This document shows, piece by piece, positions 6,335 to 13,485 of a stretch of DNA of 13,486 nt; the first letter of the stretch is position 1; each line of letters begins with the position of its first letter. Source of the stretch: Gammaproteobacteria bacterium (GTDB taxonomy: Bacteria > Pseudomonadota > Gammaproteobacteria > Chromatiales > Chromatiaceae); assembly GCA_006227775.1 (NCBI GenBank), contig SBFV01000371.1, forward strand, positions 1-13,486, written 5' to 3'. Made by a program: the position numbers and the translations under genes. A model generated the notes under the pieces. That model worked only from the letters and a program-made list of their open reading frames with translations. It made no database searches and had not been told where the DNA came from.

Positions 6335-6866
6335 AGTCTATGCCGATGCCGCGACCCTGGAGGCCGTCATCGCCCGCATGGGCGGGGCCTTGATGGACAA
6401 GCTGACCCAGCGCGGCATCATCGATCCGATCATGGTCGGCATCCACACCGGCGGCGTCTGGGTGGCGGAGCGCCTGCACCGCATCCTGATGCTCGACGAG
6501 CCCCTGGGCGTGCTGGATATCTCCTTCTACCGCGACGATTTCAGCCGCATCGGCCTGCATCCCCAGGTGCGACCCTCCCATCTGCCGGTGGAGGTGGACG
6601 ATCGCCATATCATCCTGGTGGACGACGTCCTCCAGACCGGCCGCACCATCCGCGCCGCCCTCAACTGCCTCTTCGACTATGGGCGCCCGGCCTCGGTGCT
6701 GCTGGCGGTGCTGGTCCGCCGCGGCTGGCGGGAATTACCGATCGCCGCGGATGTCACCGGCCTGGATCTCAAGCAGGAACTGGACCGGGATGGCAATCTG
6801 CAAGTCAAGCTGACGGGTCCGGAGCCCCTGGCCCTGGTCCTGGGTCGCCGTGTCCAGACCCCTTGA
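6321..6866 (+). CDS. pyrR: PyrR: pyrimidine regulator / uracil phosphoribosyltransferase
   Basis: PyrR family protein, 181 residues with a type I phosphoribosyltransferase fold. The PRPP-binding motif is IILVDDVLQTGRT (97-109), and the family-specific DISFYRDDFSRIG (66-78) and IHTGGVWVAERL (41-52) are present. In Bacillus PyrR binds pyr mRNA to cause attenuation and has weak uracil phosphoribosyltransferase activity. In pseudomonads the pyrR gene lies in the same place before pyrB and is involved in pyr control, by a less clear route. The start at 6321 has GGAG ten bases upstream and lies within the ruvX end. Downstream pyrB starts 37 bases after the stop. I saw no obvious PyrR-type antiterminator/terminator pair in that short gap. 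Confidence 0.95.
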   Translation: MTDTEVYADAATLEAVIARMGGALMDKLTQRGIIDPIMVGIHTGGVWVAERLHRILMLDEPLGVLDISFYRDDFSRIGLHPQVRPSHLPVEVDDRHIILVDDVLQTGRTIRAALNCLFDYGRPASVLLAVLVRRGWRELPIAADVTGLDLKQELDRDGNLQVKLTGPEPLALVLGRRVQTP

Positions 6867-6903
6867 GCGCTTACTTTCCAGCCGTATCCCGTCGCCATCC
6901 GCT

Positions 6904-7890
6904 ATGCCCCCTCCAAATATCCAGCTCGACGACCAGGGCCATCTCAAGCACTTTCTCACGCTGGAGGGGTTGAGCCGGGAGCTCCTGATCAAGATCCTCG
7001 ACAAGACCGAGGGCTTTCTGGGCGTCGCCCGCCAGGCGGTGAAGAAGGTGCCCCTGTGCCGGGGCAAGACGGTCGCCAACCTCTTCTTCGAGACCAGCAC
7101 CCGCACCCGCACCACCTTCGAACTGGCGGCCAAACGGCTGTCGGCGGACGTGCTGACCCTCAACATCGCCGCCTCCTCCACCTCCAAGGGCGAGACCCTG
7201 CTCGACACCCTGCGCAACCTGGAGGCCATGCACGTCGACATGTTCGTGGTGCGCCATGCCGAGAGCGGGGCGGCCCACTTTATCGCCCAGCACGTCGCCC
7301 CCGGGGTCAGCGTCATCAACGCCGGGGACGGTCGCCACTCCCACCCGACCCAGGGCATGCTGGACATGTTCACCATCCGTCGGCACAAGGGGGATTTCGG
7401 CCGGCTCACCGTGGCCATCGTCGGCGATATCCTGCACTCGCGGGTGGCACGCTCCCAGCTCGCGGCCCTCAGGACCCTGGGCGCCGGCGAGGTGCGCATC
7501 ATCGCCCCGCGCACCCTGCTGCCGGCGGAGCCGGAGTCCCTGGGGGCGCGGGTCTACCATGACCTGCGCGAGGGGGTGCGCGACGCGGACGTGGTCATCA
7601 TGCTGCGCCTGCAGCGCGAGCGCATGCGCGGCGCCATGCTGCCCAGCGAGCACGAGTACTTCCAGCTCTTCGGCCTCACCGAGGAGCGCCTGGCCACCGC
7701 CAAGCCGGACGCCATCGTCATGCACCCCGGTCCCATCAACCGCGGGGTGGAGATGGACTCCCAGGTCGCCGACGGGCCCCGTTCGGTCATCTTGGAGCAG
7801 GTCAGCAACGGCATCGCCGTGCGCATGGCGGTCATGGCCCTGTGCATTGGCACCCAGAACCGGCTCTCCCAGGCCAAAGCCCATGACTGA
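6904..7890 (+). CDS. pyrB: Aspartate carbamoyltransferase catalytic subunit (PyrB)
   Basis: PyrB joins carbamoyl phosphate and L-aspartate to make carbamoyl aspartate, the first committed step of pyrimidine synthesis. The 328-residue protein shows the carbamoyl-phosphate motif FFETSTRTRTTFE (61-73), SSTSKGET (91-98), with the lysine that reaches the neighbouring active site, then GDGRHSHPTQ (141-150), GDILHSRVARS (174-184), MLRLQRERM (233-241) and MHPGPINRG (273-281). It closely resembles my memory of P. aeruginosa PyrB, which works in a class A dodecamer with PyrC'. I chose ATG 6904 because the N-terminus (MPPPNIQLDDQG) then matches that enzyme. A GTG at 6850 would add 18 residues and overlap pyrR by 17 bases. 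Neither has a clear ribosome binding site. The stop overlaps pyrC' by eight bases. No pyrI regulatory-chain gene is seen. Confidence 0.96.
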   Translation: MPPPNIQLDDQGHLKHFLTLEGLSRELLIKILDKTEGFLGVARQAVKKVPLCRGKTVANLFFETSTRTRTTFELAAKRLSADVLTLNIAASSTSKGETLLDTLRNLEAMHVDMFVVRHAESGAAHFIAQHVAPGVSVINAGDGRHSHPTQGMLDMFTIRRHKGDFGRLTVAIVGDILHSRVARSQLAALRTLGAGEVRIIAPRTLLPAEPESLGARVYHDLREGVRDADVVIMLRLQRERMRGAMLPSEHEYFQLFGLTEERLATAKPDAIVMHPGPINRGVEMDSQVADGPRSVILEQVSNGIAVRMAVMALCIGTQNRLSQAKAHD

Positions 7891-9265
7891 AGCCATCCCC
7901 AGCACCACCGCCGGCACCCCACCCAACACCCCTCCCGGCGTCGCGCCTGGCACTAAGACCGACGTCGCGCCGAGCGCGGCGGCCCGCCGCCTGAGCATCC
8001 GCCACGGCCGGCTGATCGACCCCGCCAACGGTATCGACGGCCACCTCGATCTGCATATCGCCGACGGCAAGGTCCTGGCGGTGGGCGAGGCGCCGGCGGG
8101 CTTTGCGCCGGACCGGGTCTTGGACGCCACTGGCCAGGTGGTCTGCCCGGGCCTCATCGACCTCTGCGCCCGGCTGCGGGAACCGGGCCAGGAGCACAAG
8201 GGCACCATCGCCAGCGAGACCGCGGCCGCCGCGGCCGGGGGCGTCACCAGCCTCTGCTGCCCGCCGGACACGACACCCATCATCGACACCCCGGCGGTGG
8301 CCCAGCTCATCACCCGCACCGCCAGGCAGGCGGGCAAGGCGCGGGTGGTGCCCGCCGGTGCCCTCACCCATGGCCTGGCCGGCGAGCAGCTCAGCGAGAT
8401 GGCCACCCTGCGCCAGGCGGGTTGCGCCGTCATGTGCCAGGCCGAGCGTCCCATCATCAACACCCAGGTACTGCGCCGGGCCATGGAGTACGCCGCTACC
8501 TTCGGCCTAACCGTCATCATGCGCCCGGAGAACCCTTTCCTGCGCGACAACGGCTGCGCCCACGAGGGGCGGGTCAGCGCCCATCTGGGCCTGCCGGGCA
8601 TCCCGGAGGCGGCGGAGACGGTGGCTCTGGCCCGGGACCTGGAGGTGGCCAAGCAGACCGGCGCCCGGGTCCATTTCCGCGCCCTGTCCTGCGCCCGCTC
8701 CCTGGAGAAACTGGCCGCGGCCCAGGCCCGGGGCATCGCCGTCAGCGCCGACGTCAGCGCCCACCAGCTCATCCTCACCGAGGACGACCTGGAGGGCTTC
8801 AACAGCCAGTGCCACCTGAACCCGCCCCTGCGCACCGCCGCCGATCGCGACGCCCTGCGGGAGGCGGTGCGTAGCGGCCTGGTGTCGGCCGTCTGCTCCG
8901 ACCACCAGCCCCACGAGCCGGACGCCAAGCTGGCGCCCTTCCCCAGCACCGCCCCCGGCATGGCGGCCCTGGAAACCCTGCTTCCCCTGCTGTTGCGCCT
9001 GGTCGCCGCGGGCGTCCTGGACCTGACCACCGCCATCGCCCGTCTCACCAGCGGCCCCGCCGCCATCCTTGGCCTGCCCCTGGGTGATCTGGCCCCGGGG
9101 CGGGCGGCGGATGTGTGCGTCTTCGACCCCGAAGCCAAGTGGCGGGTCGGCCCCAAGACCTGGCGCAGCCAGGGTCGCAACACCCCCTTCTGGGGCGAGC
9201 GGCTCAAGGGGCGGGTGACCTGGACCCTGCTGGGTGGGAAGGTGGTCCATGAACGGCGACGTTGA
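7883..9265 (+). CDS. pyrC: Non-catalytic dihydroorotase-like subunit of ATCase (PyrC')
   Basis: A 460-residue member of the type I dihydroorotase family that appears inactive. Active enzymes have an H-x-H pair in the first metal motif; here the motif is GLIDLCARLREPG (90-102), with Cys95 and Arg97 in those places. The later histidine region reads IMRPEN (212-217), and the H-x-x-H site reads HFRA (264-267). Asp340 in VCSDHQPHE is retained. This loss is typical of PyrC' in Pseudomonas, where it is needed to assemble the class A aspartate transcarbamoylase with PyrB, so a structural role is inferred. The first 35 residues are Pro/Thr/Ala-rich and probably disordered. The ATG lies inside the end of pyrB (eight-base overlap), indicating translational coupling. 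A separate active dihydroorotase must exist elsewhere if the cell makes pyrimidines de novo. Confidence 0.93.
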   Translation: MTEAIPSTTAGTPPNTPPGVAPGTKTDVAPSAAARRLSIRHGRLIDPANGIDGHLDLHIADGKVLAVGEAPAGFAPDRVLDATGQVVCPGLIDLCARLREPGQEHKGTIASETAAAAAGGVTSLCCPPDTTPIIDTPAVAQLITRTARQAGKARVVPAGALTHGLAGEQLSEMATLRQAGCAVMCQAERPIINTQVLRRAMEYAATFGLTVIMRPENPFLRDNGCAHEGRVSAHLGLPGIPEAAETVALARDLEVAKQTGARVHFRALSCARSLEKLAAAQARGIAVSADVSAHQLILTEDDLEGFNSQCHLNPPLRTAADRDALREAVRSGLVSAVCSDHQPHEPDAKLAPFPSTAPGMAALETLLPLLLRLVAAGVLDLTTAIARLTSGPAAILGLPLGDLAPGRAADVCVFDPEAKWRVGPKTWRSQGRNTPFWGERLKGRVTWTLLGGKVVHERRR

Positions 9266-10154
9266 GGACGCGATGAGCGCGATGAACCACGGATCCCACC
9301 GCGATACCCTCTTCGTCGAGGAGACCGAGGTCCTGAGCCAGGAGGGCTTCGCTGGCGACCAGTACCTGATGCGCCTCTGGTCCCCGGAGTGCGCCCGGCG
9401 CGCCCGGCCCGGCCAGTTCGTCCACCTCACCTGCGACCCCGCCCTGCCCTTGCGCCGGCCCATCTCCCTGATGCGGGTCAACCCGCGGGAGAGCTGGATC
9501 GAGATCCTCTACAAGGCGGTGGGGGAGGGGACGCGGCTCCTGGCCCGGCGCCAGCCCGGCGACCGGATCAGTTCCATCGGCCCCATCGGCAACCCCTTCC
9601 AGGTCCACGCCGACCGACCCCGGCCCCTGCTCATTGGCGGCGGGGTGGGCATGCCCCCCATGGTCTTCCTCGCCGAGAGACTGCGCGGGATGGGGAGCTG
9701 CAAGCCCTTCGTCATCCTTGGCTCCGAGGTGCCCTTTCCCTTCCTGGCCCAGCCCAGCCAGTTTCTGGTCCCGGGCCTACCGCCGGGGGTCATCGCCGCC
9801 ATGCCCTTGCTGGACGACTGGGGAATTCCCAGCCGCCTCGCCAGCCTCCAGGGCTATCCCGGCTGCTTCCAGGGCTACGTCACCGATCTGGCCCGGGCCT
9901 GGCTCCAGGGCCTGGACGTCCGGGCCCTGGCGGAGGTCGAGGTCTTCGCCTGCGGCCCCCACCCTATGCTGGCCGCGGTGGCCACCCTGGCCCGCGACTT
10001 CGACCTGCCCTGCCAGGTCTCCCTGGAGGAGTTCATGGCCTGCGGCGTCGGCGGCTGCGCCGGCTGCGTAGTCGAGGTCAGGACCCCGGAGGGGCCGGCC
10101 ATGAAGCGCGTCTGCGTCGATGGACCGGTGTTCGATGCCATGGCAGTATTCTGA
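9249..10154 (+). CDS. pyrK: PyrK-type dihydroorotate dehydrogenase electron-transfer subunit
   Basis: A 301-residue protein of the ferredoxin-reductase family matching PyrK, the FAD and 2Fe-2S subunit that passes electrons from dihydroorotate dehydrogenase type 1B to NAD+. Visible parts are the FAD motif LRRPIS (68-73), the nucleotide loop LLIGGGVGMPP (127-137), ACGPHPM (234-240) and a C-terminal cluster with Cys265, Cys270, Cys273 and Cys289 (C-x4-C-x2-C-x15-C). All four ligands are present, so a cluster is likely. It is longer than classical PyrK (about 255 residues), with extra N-terminal residues and a Pro-rich insert near 160-200. I chose ATG 9249, with GGGAAGG six bases upstream and a 17-base overlap with pyrC'. 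ATGs at 9273 and 9282 are alternatives. No catalytic pyrD follows in the window. It could instead be a related reductase with another partner. Confidence 0.88.
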   Translation: MNGDVEDAMSAMNHGSHRDTLFVEETEVLSQEGFAGDQYLMRLWSPECARRARPGQFVHLTCDPALPLRRPISLMRVNPRESWIEILYKAVGEGTRLLARRQPGDRISSIGPIGNPFQVHADRPRPLLIGGGVGMPPMVFLAERLRGMGSCKPFVILGSEVPFPFLAQPSQFLVPGLPPGVIAAMPLLDDWGIPSRLASLQGYPGCFQGYVTDLARAWLQGLDVRALAEVEVFACGPHPMLAAVATLARDFDLPCQVSLEEFMACGVGGCAGCVVEVRTPEGPAMKRVCVDGPVFDAMAVF

Positions 10155-10292
10155 AGACGGCTGGACCAAGCAGCGCGCTTTGCGGGCGGCCTCAACGACA
10201 GCGATTGGGAGGTGCTCCTCACGACGGACGGCCCTCCGCGACTCCCGCCCTCGGACGGGTCTAACACGAACGCCACGTATTGAGGGTCCCCG

Positions 10293-11507
10293 ATGCAGCT
10301 AGAGATCAACCTCGCGCTCACCATCGTCGCCGCCATCCTGGTCTTGCTCATCGGCCGGGTGCTGATTGCCCGCGTTGGGGTGCTGAGCGCCTACAGCATC
10401 CCGGAGCCGGTCGTGGGGGGGATGGTGGTGGCCCTGCTCTTGACTGCGGTCCGGGCCGTCGGCGGGGTGGAGGCGGATTTCGACGTGCGCGCTCAGACCC
10501 CCCTCCTGCTGACCTTCTTCAGCACCATCGGGCTGGGGGCGGACCTGCGCACCCTCGCCCAGGGGGGGCGTAAGCTGCTGATCTTACTCGCCGCCGTTGT
10601 CGTTGGGCTGCTCCTGCAGAACGCCCTCGGGGTGGTCATCGCCCGCGGGCTCGATCTGCACCCCCTGATGGGCATGCTCGGGGGTTCGGCGACCCTGTCT
10701 GGCGGGCACGGTACCGGGGCTGCCTACGGCACCCTCTTCGGGGAGGTTAACAACTTACAGGGAGCCGTGGAGGTCGCCATGGCCTGCGCCACCTTCGGGC
10801 TCATCCTTGGCGGGATCCTCGGCGGACCCGTGGCCCAGTGGCTGATCCGCCGCCACGGGCTGGCACCCGCCCCCGAGGCCGTTCCCGCGCTGGGACCAGG
10901 CTCTCTCGGGGCCTACGAGCGCCGGCCCCTGAGCCCCGAGTCCCTCATCGAGACCGTTCTGCTGCTCATGGTCTGCCTCGGTATCGGCGGCCTGCTGGCC
11001 GAGCACCTGGTCATCCCGGGCCTGACCTTGCCGACCTTCGTCTGGTGCCTACTGACGGGCATCGTGCTGCGCAACGCCCTCGGCCTGACTGGGCTCTATC
11101 GCATCGACGGACCGACGGTGGAGCTGATCGGGACCGTTTGTCTGTCCCTCTTCTTGGCCATGGCCTTGATGTCTCTGCGCCTCTGGGAACTGGTCAACCT
11201 GGCACTGCCGATCCTCATCATCCTCGTCGCCCAGGCCCTGTTGATCCTGGTGCTGGCAGTGACCCTGACCTTCCGCGTCATGGGCCGGGACTACGACGCG
11301 GCCGTCATCTCCGCCGGTCAGTGCGGTTTCCAGCTCGGTGCGACGCCCACGGCCATCGCCAACATGCAGGCCGTCACCAGTCGCTACGGCCCCTCTCCGG
11401 TGGCCTTTCTGCTGGTCCCCGTGGTCGGGGCCTTCCTTATCGACATCACCAACGCCTTCGTCATCCAGGGCTTCCTGGCCCTGCCCTGGTTCGGGTTCGA
11501 GCCATGA
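10293..11507 (+). CDS. gltS: Sodium/glutamate symporter family protein (GltS)
   Basis: A 404-residue inner-membrane protein of the ESS family, whose best-known member, E. coli GltS (about 401 residues), imports glutamate with sodium. About ten or more hydrophobic segments are visible, the first at 7-25 (ALTIVAAILVLLIG). The two re-entrant-loop motifs are present in the two repeat halves: GGSATLSGGHGTGAAYG (130-146) and QLGATPTAIANMQ (347-359). A polar cytoplasmic-type linker (about 184-217) separates the halves. The ATG start has GAGGG a few bases upstream. It begins 138 bases after pyrK, so it may be a separate transcription unit, although I found no clear promoter. Its TGA stop overlaps the next ATG by four bases (ATGA), coupling it to a TAXI lipoprotein. 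Substrate is likely glutamate or a related dicarboxylate, by family only. Confidence 0.95.
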   Translation: MQLEINLALTIVAAILVLLIGRVLIARVGVLSAYSIPEPVVGGMVVALLLTAVRAVGGVEADFDVRAQTPLLLTFFSTIGLGADLRTLAQGGRKLLILLAAVVVGLLLQNALGVVIARGLDLHPLMGMLGGSATLSGGHGTGAAYGTLFGEVNNLQGAVEVAMACATFGLILGGILGGPVAQWLIRRHGLAPAPEAVPALGPGSLGAYERRPLSPESLIETVLLLMVCLGIGGLLAEHLVIPGLTLPTFVWCLLTGIVLRNALGLTGLYRIDGPTVELIGTVCLSLFLAMALMSLRLWELVNLALPILIILVAQALLILVLAVTLTFRVMGRDYDAAVISAGQCGFQLGATPTAIANMQAVTSRYGPSPVAFLLVPVVGAFLIDITNAFVIQGFLALPWFGFEP

Positions 11508-13033
11508 CCCGCCCCCAGCCCGGCCTGCTGCCGGCCGTTCTTCTGGCCCTCCTCCTGGCCGGCCTGCTGGCCGCCTGCCAGCAGGGGCCGGACCGCAACC
11601 GCCTGGTCGAGGTGGTGCAGGCACGCCTAGACGCGGGCCTGCCACCTGGGACCTTCACCCTGACGTCCCTCAGGCGTCAGGGCAGCGGCCCCTTGGATCC
11701 CGACGCCCAGGGCCGGTCGCGGCGCATCGTCTATTTCAACGCCGTGCTTACCCTAGGCCGCGACCTGGACTTCTCCGCCTGGGACGGGCTCAACGTCGCC
11801 GCCTTCGCCGCCCTCCTCGGGGCGACGGAGAAGGGGGTGAGCGGCCTGGCGGGCGGCGGCAACCGCCGCGGGGACCAGGTCTTGGTCCACGGCAGTGCGA
11901 GCTTCGTGCTCGAGGACGGGACCTGGACCCCGGTGGAGGCGTTCTTCCCCGCGGTAGGAAGCCCCTCGCCGGGTTACAGCTCAAGCACCAGCGCCCAGTC
12001 CCAGCGGCTCATCGAGCGTATCGTCAAGCTCTTCGAGCGGCAGACATCGGACCCCCCCCGCCAAGGCCAAATCATCAAAGAGGAGCTGGACCAGGCTTAC
12101 AGCGACATCACCTTGCGCCTCGACCGCCTGGACCGGGCACTGATCGTCGCCGGGGGGCCAACGGGGGGCGAGTACCTTGGGGTGGCGCGCCTCCTGGCCC
12201 AGGCCCTGGTCGCGGACGGCACACCGGCAAATGCGATGGCAACCGACGGGAGCGTGGCCAATCTCGATCTCTTGCGCCAGCACAAGGCGGACCTAGCCTT
12301 GGTGCAAAACAACATGGCCGCGCAGGCCCAACTCGGCACCGGGCCCTTCGCCCAGGCCGGTCCGGACTACGAGCTGCGCGCCCTTGCCAGTCTGTTCCCG
12401 GAACCGATACACCTGCTGGTCGCCACGGCCTCGCCCATACGCGCCCTGTCCGACCTGGCCGGGGGGCGGATCGAGATCGGTCAGCCCGACTCGGGCAGCC
12501 GGGCCAACTCCATCGCCCTCCTGGAGGCGGCCGGGATCGACCTCGCGGGCCTGAGCACCATCTCCGAGGTCGGCCTGGAGGCCGGGCTGGCACGCCTCGC
12601 GGCCGGGGAGATCGACGCGGTCATCGCCACCATCGGGGCTCCCACTCGGCGCGTACAGGAGGCGGCAGCCCGCGGCGACATCCGCTTCCTTCCCCTGCCG
12701 CCCCAGGTCCAGGGGGCCCTGGTAGGGATGGGGGCTGGGCTGCTCCCGATGGAGCTGCCTCCGGCCACCTATCCCGGACAGCGGGGGCCGGTCTCCACGG
12801 TCGCCTCCACGGCCATGCTGGTGGGCCCGGATGGCCTGCCCCGGACGGACGTGGACAGGGTCCTCAGCGCCCTGTTCGATGGCATCGACTTCGTGCGTGC
12901 CGGCTCCGCCGCTGGCTCCCTCATCGGGCGCGAGACTGCCAATCTGGCCCTGACGGTCCCCATGCACCCGGCGGCCATCGCCTACCTCGGTCTCGGGCCG
13001 GGCGGCGGGCCAGCACCTGGCCGGACGGACTGA
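11504..13033 (+). CDS. TAXI-family substrate-binding lipoprotein with extra N-terminal region
   Basis: A 509-residue lipoprotein: hydrophobic signal at 8-24 and lipobox L-A-A-C with Cys25. Residues 26 to about 152 are of no family I recognise; they look like a small alpha/beta domain (VYFNAVLTLGRDLDFSAWDG near 76-95; a beta region 124-146). A Ser/Gly/Pro linker (152-166) and a charged helical stretch (167-212, possible coiled coil) follow. Residues 212-498 match TAXI proteins, the periplasmic binders of TAXI-TRAP transporters: ALIVAGGPTGGEYLGVARLL (212-231), DGSVANLDLLRQHKADLALVQ (248-268), ALASLFPEPIHLLV (293-306), DLAGGRIEIGQPDSGSR (317-333) and AIAYLG (491-496). TAXI members bind glutamate and related acids in studied cases. 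No TRAP membrane gene is present; gltS overlaps it by four bases, so it may deliver substrate to GltS or sense it. Confidence 0.88.
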   Translation: MTRPQPGLLPAVLLALLLAGLLAACQQGPDRNRLVEVVQARLDAGLPPGTFTLTSLRRQGSGPLDPDAQGRSRRIVYFNAVLTLGRDLDFSAWDGLNVAAFAALLGATEKGVSGLAGGGNRRGDQVLVHGSASFVLEDGTWTPVEAFFPAVGSPSPGYSSSTSAQSQRLIERIVKLFERQTSDPPRQGQIIKEELDQAYSDITLRLDRLDRALIVAGGPTGGEYLGVARLLAQALVADGTPANAMATDGSVANLDLLRQHKADLALVQNNMAAQAQLGTGPFAQAGPDYELRALASLFPEPIHLLVATASPIRALSDLAGGRIEIGQPDSGSRANSIALLEAAGIDLAGLSTISEVGLEAGLARLAAGEIDAVIATIGAPTRRVQEAAARGDIRFLPLPPQVQGALVGMGAGLLPMELPPATYPGQRGPVSTVASTAMLVGPDGLPRTDVDRVLSALFDGIDFVRAGSAAGSLIGRETANLALTVPMHPAAIAYLGLGPGGGPAPGRTD

Positions 13034-13326
13034 CCGCGCCGCGGAGGTCGGTGACAGAACCTGTATCCGCCTCTTGTTGAAAAAAGCGATGTCGAACTGA
13101 TCCAGGGTACCTCCCGCGTCGACCTTCTTCTTGAAGTCGAAGGTGCCGGGCAGGGGCTGGGTGCGCAGATGATCGCCAGGACTGAGAAGCCCATCACATC
13201 GGAGAATAAGTGAGATCAAGTTATCGCAAGCCGACGGGTGCCCAAACTGGCCATCACCGATCACCGCGCTTCCGTTCGCTTCGTTGCCGCCAACGGCTAG
13301 CCCGATCACGCCACCCCGCTTCGGGG
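13034..13326. other. Gene-poor stretch with a coding-like minus-strand fragment
   Basis: No complete gene is seen between the TAXI lipoprotein gene and the partial gene at the right edge. On the minus strand 13177-13049 reads in one frame as GDHLRTQPLPGTFDFKKKVD and then AGGTLDQFDIAFFNKRRIQ, with GC-ending codons like those of real genes here, but it has no clear start and its frame runs on into antisense of the lipoprotein gene. It may be the remnant of a gene. I recognise no family. A short hairpin (CGTTG/CAACG) lies around 13283-13296. Confidence 0.4.
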
Positions 13327-13330
13327 CTAG
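13297..13330 (-). terminator. Inverted repeats at the 3' end of the right-edge gene
   Basis: CTAGCCC (13297-13303) and GGGCTAG (13324-13330) are perfect inverted arms. Within them CCCCG (13314-13318) and CGGGG (13322-13326) form a tighter hairpin around CTT. The hairpin abuts, and the outer arm overlaps, the stop codon of the minus-strand gene ending at 13327. Read on the minus strand there is no T run, so termination is inferred from position only. The two stems share bases and cannot form together. Confidence 0.4.
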
Positions 13331-13485
13331 TTGCGCACGCGGATCCCCCGCTCAGCATCCCAGCGGAGGAGCCTATCATTTTTCGGCAGCGGTGCCTCCG
13401 GCACCTGCCCCACGGAGACGCCGTACTGCCAATCCGGTGGGCATATGGCCAGGTAGCGCGCATAGCCGCCCAAGCCGCCCTGAAA
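13327..13485 (-). CDS. C-terminal end of an unrecognised protein (partial)
   Basis: A minus-strand frame open from the right edge ends at TAG (13327-13329) and gives 52 residues; the start lies beyond the window. It begins FQGGLGGYARYLAICPPDWQ, continues YGVSVGQVPEAPLPKNDRLL and ends RWDAERGIRVRN. The mixed composition, aromatic residues and GC-ending codons look like a real globular C-terminus, unlike antisense noise. There is a single cysteine. I do not recognise the family. It converges on the gltS-TAXI unit, separated by a gene-poor stretch of about 290 bases. Confidence 0.5.
   Translation of the reverse strand, partial: FQGGLGGYARYLAICPPDWQYGVSVGQVPEAPLPKNDRLLRWDAERGIRVRN

Noticed and set aside
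6850..6903. GTG start for pyrB giving 18 more residues
   Set aside because: The extra residues (MSRPLERLLSS...) do not match known PyrB N-termini, and the ATG at 6904 gives the expected beginning; kept only as an alternative.
6867..6903. PyrR-dependent attenuator between pyrR and pyrB
   Set aside because: The 37-base gap has no anti-terminator/terminator pair or T run.
6871..9207. Very long minus-strand open frame (778 codons) opposite pyrB and pyrC'
   Set aside because: It lies wholly antisense to two firm genes and is explained by GC-rich third positions; its product is rich in Arg, Ala and Ser with no motif and no ribosome binding site.
7883..9265. Active dihydroorotase
   Set aside because: Zinc-ligand histidines are replaced at several sites, so the catalytic call is not supported.
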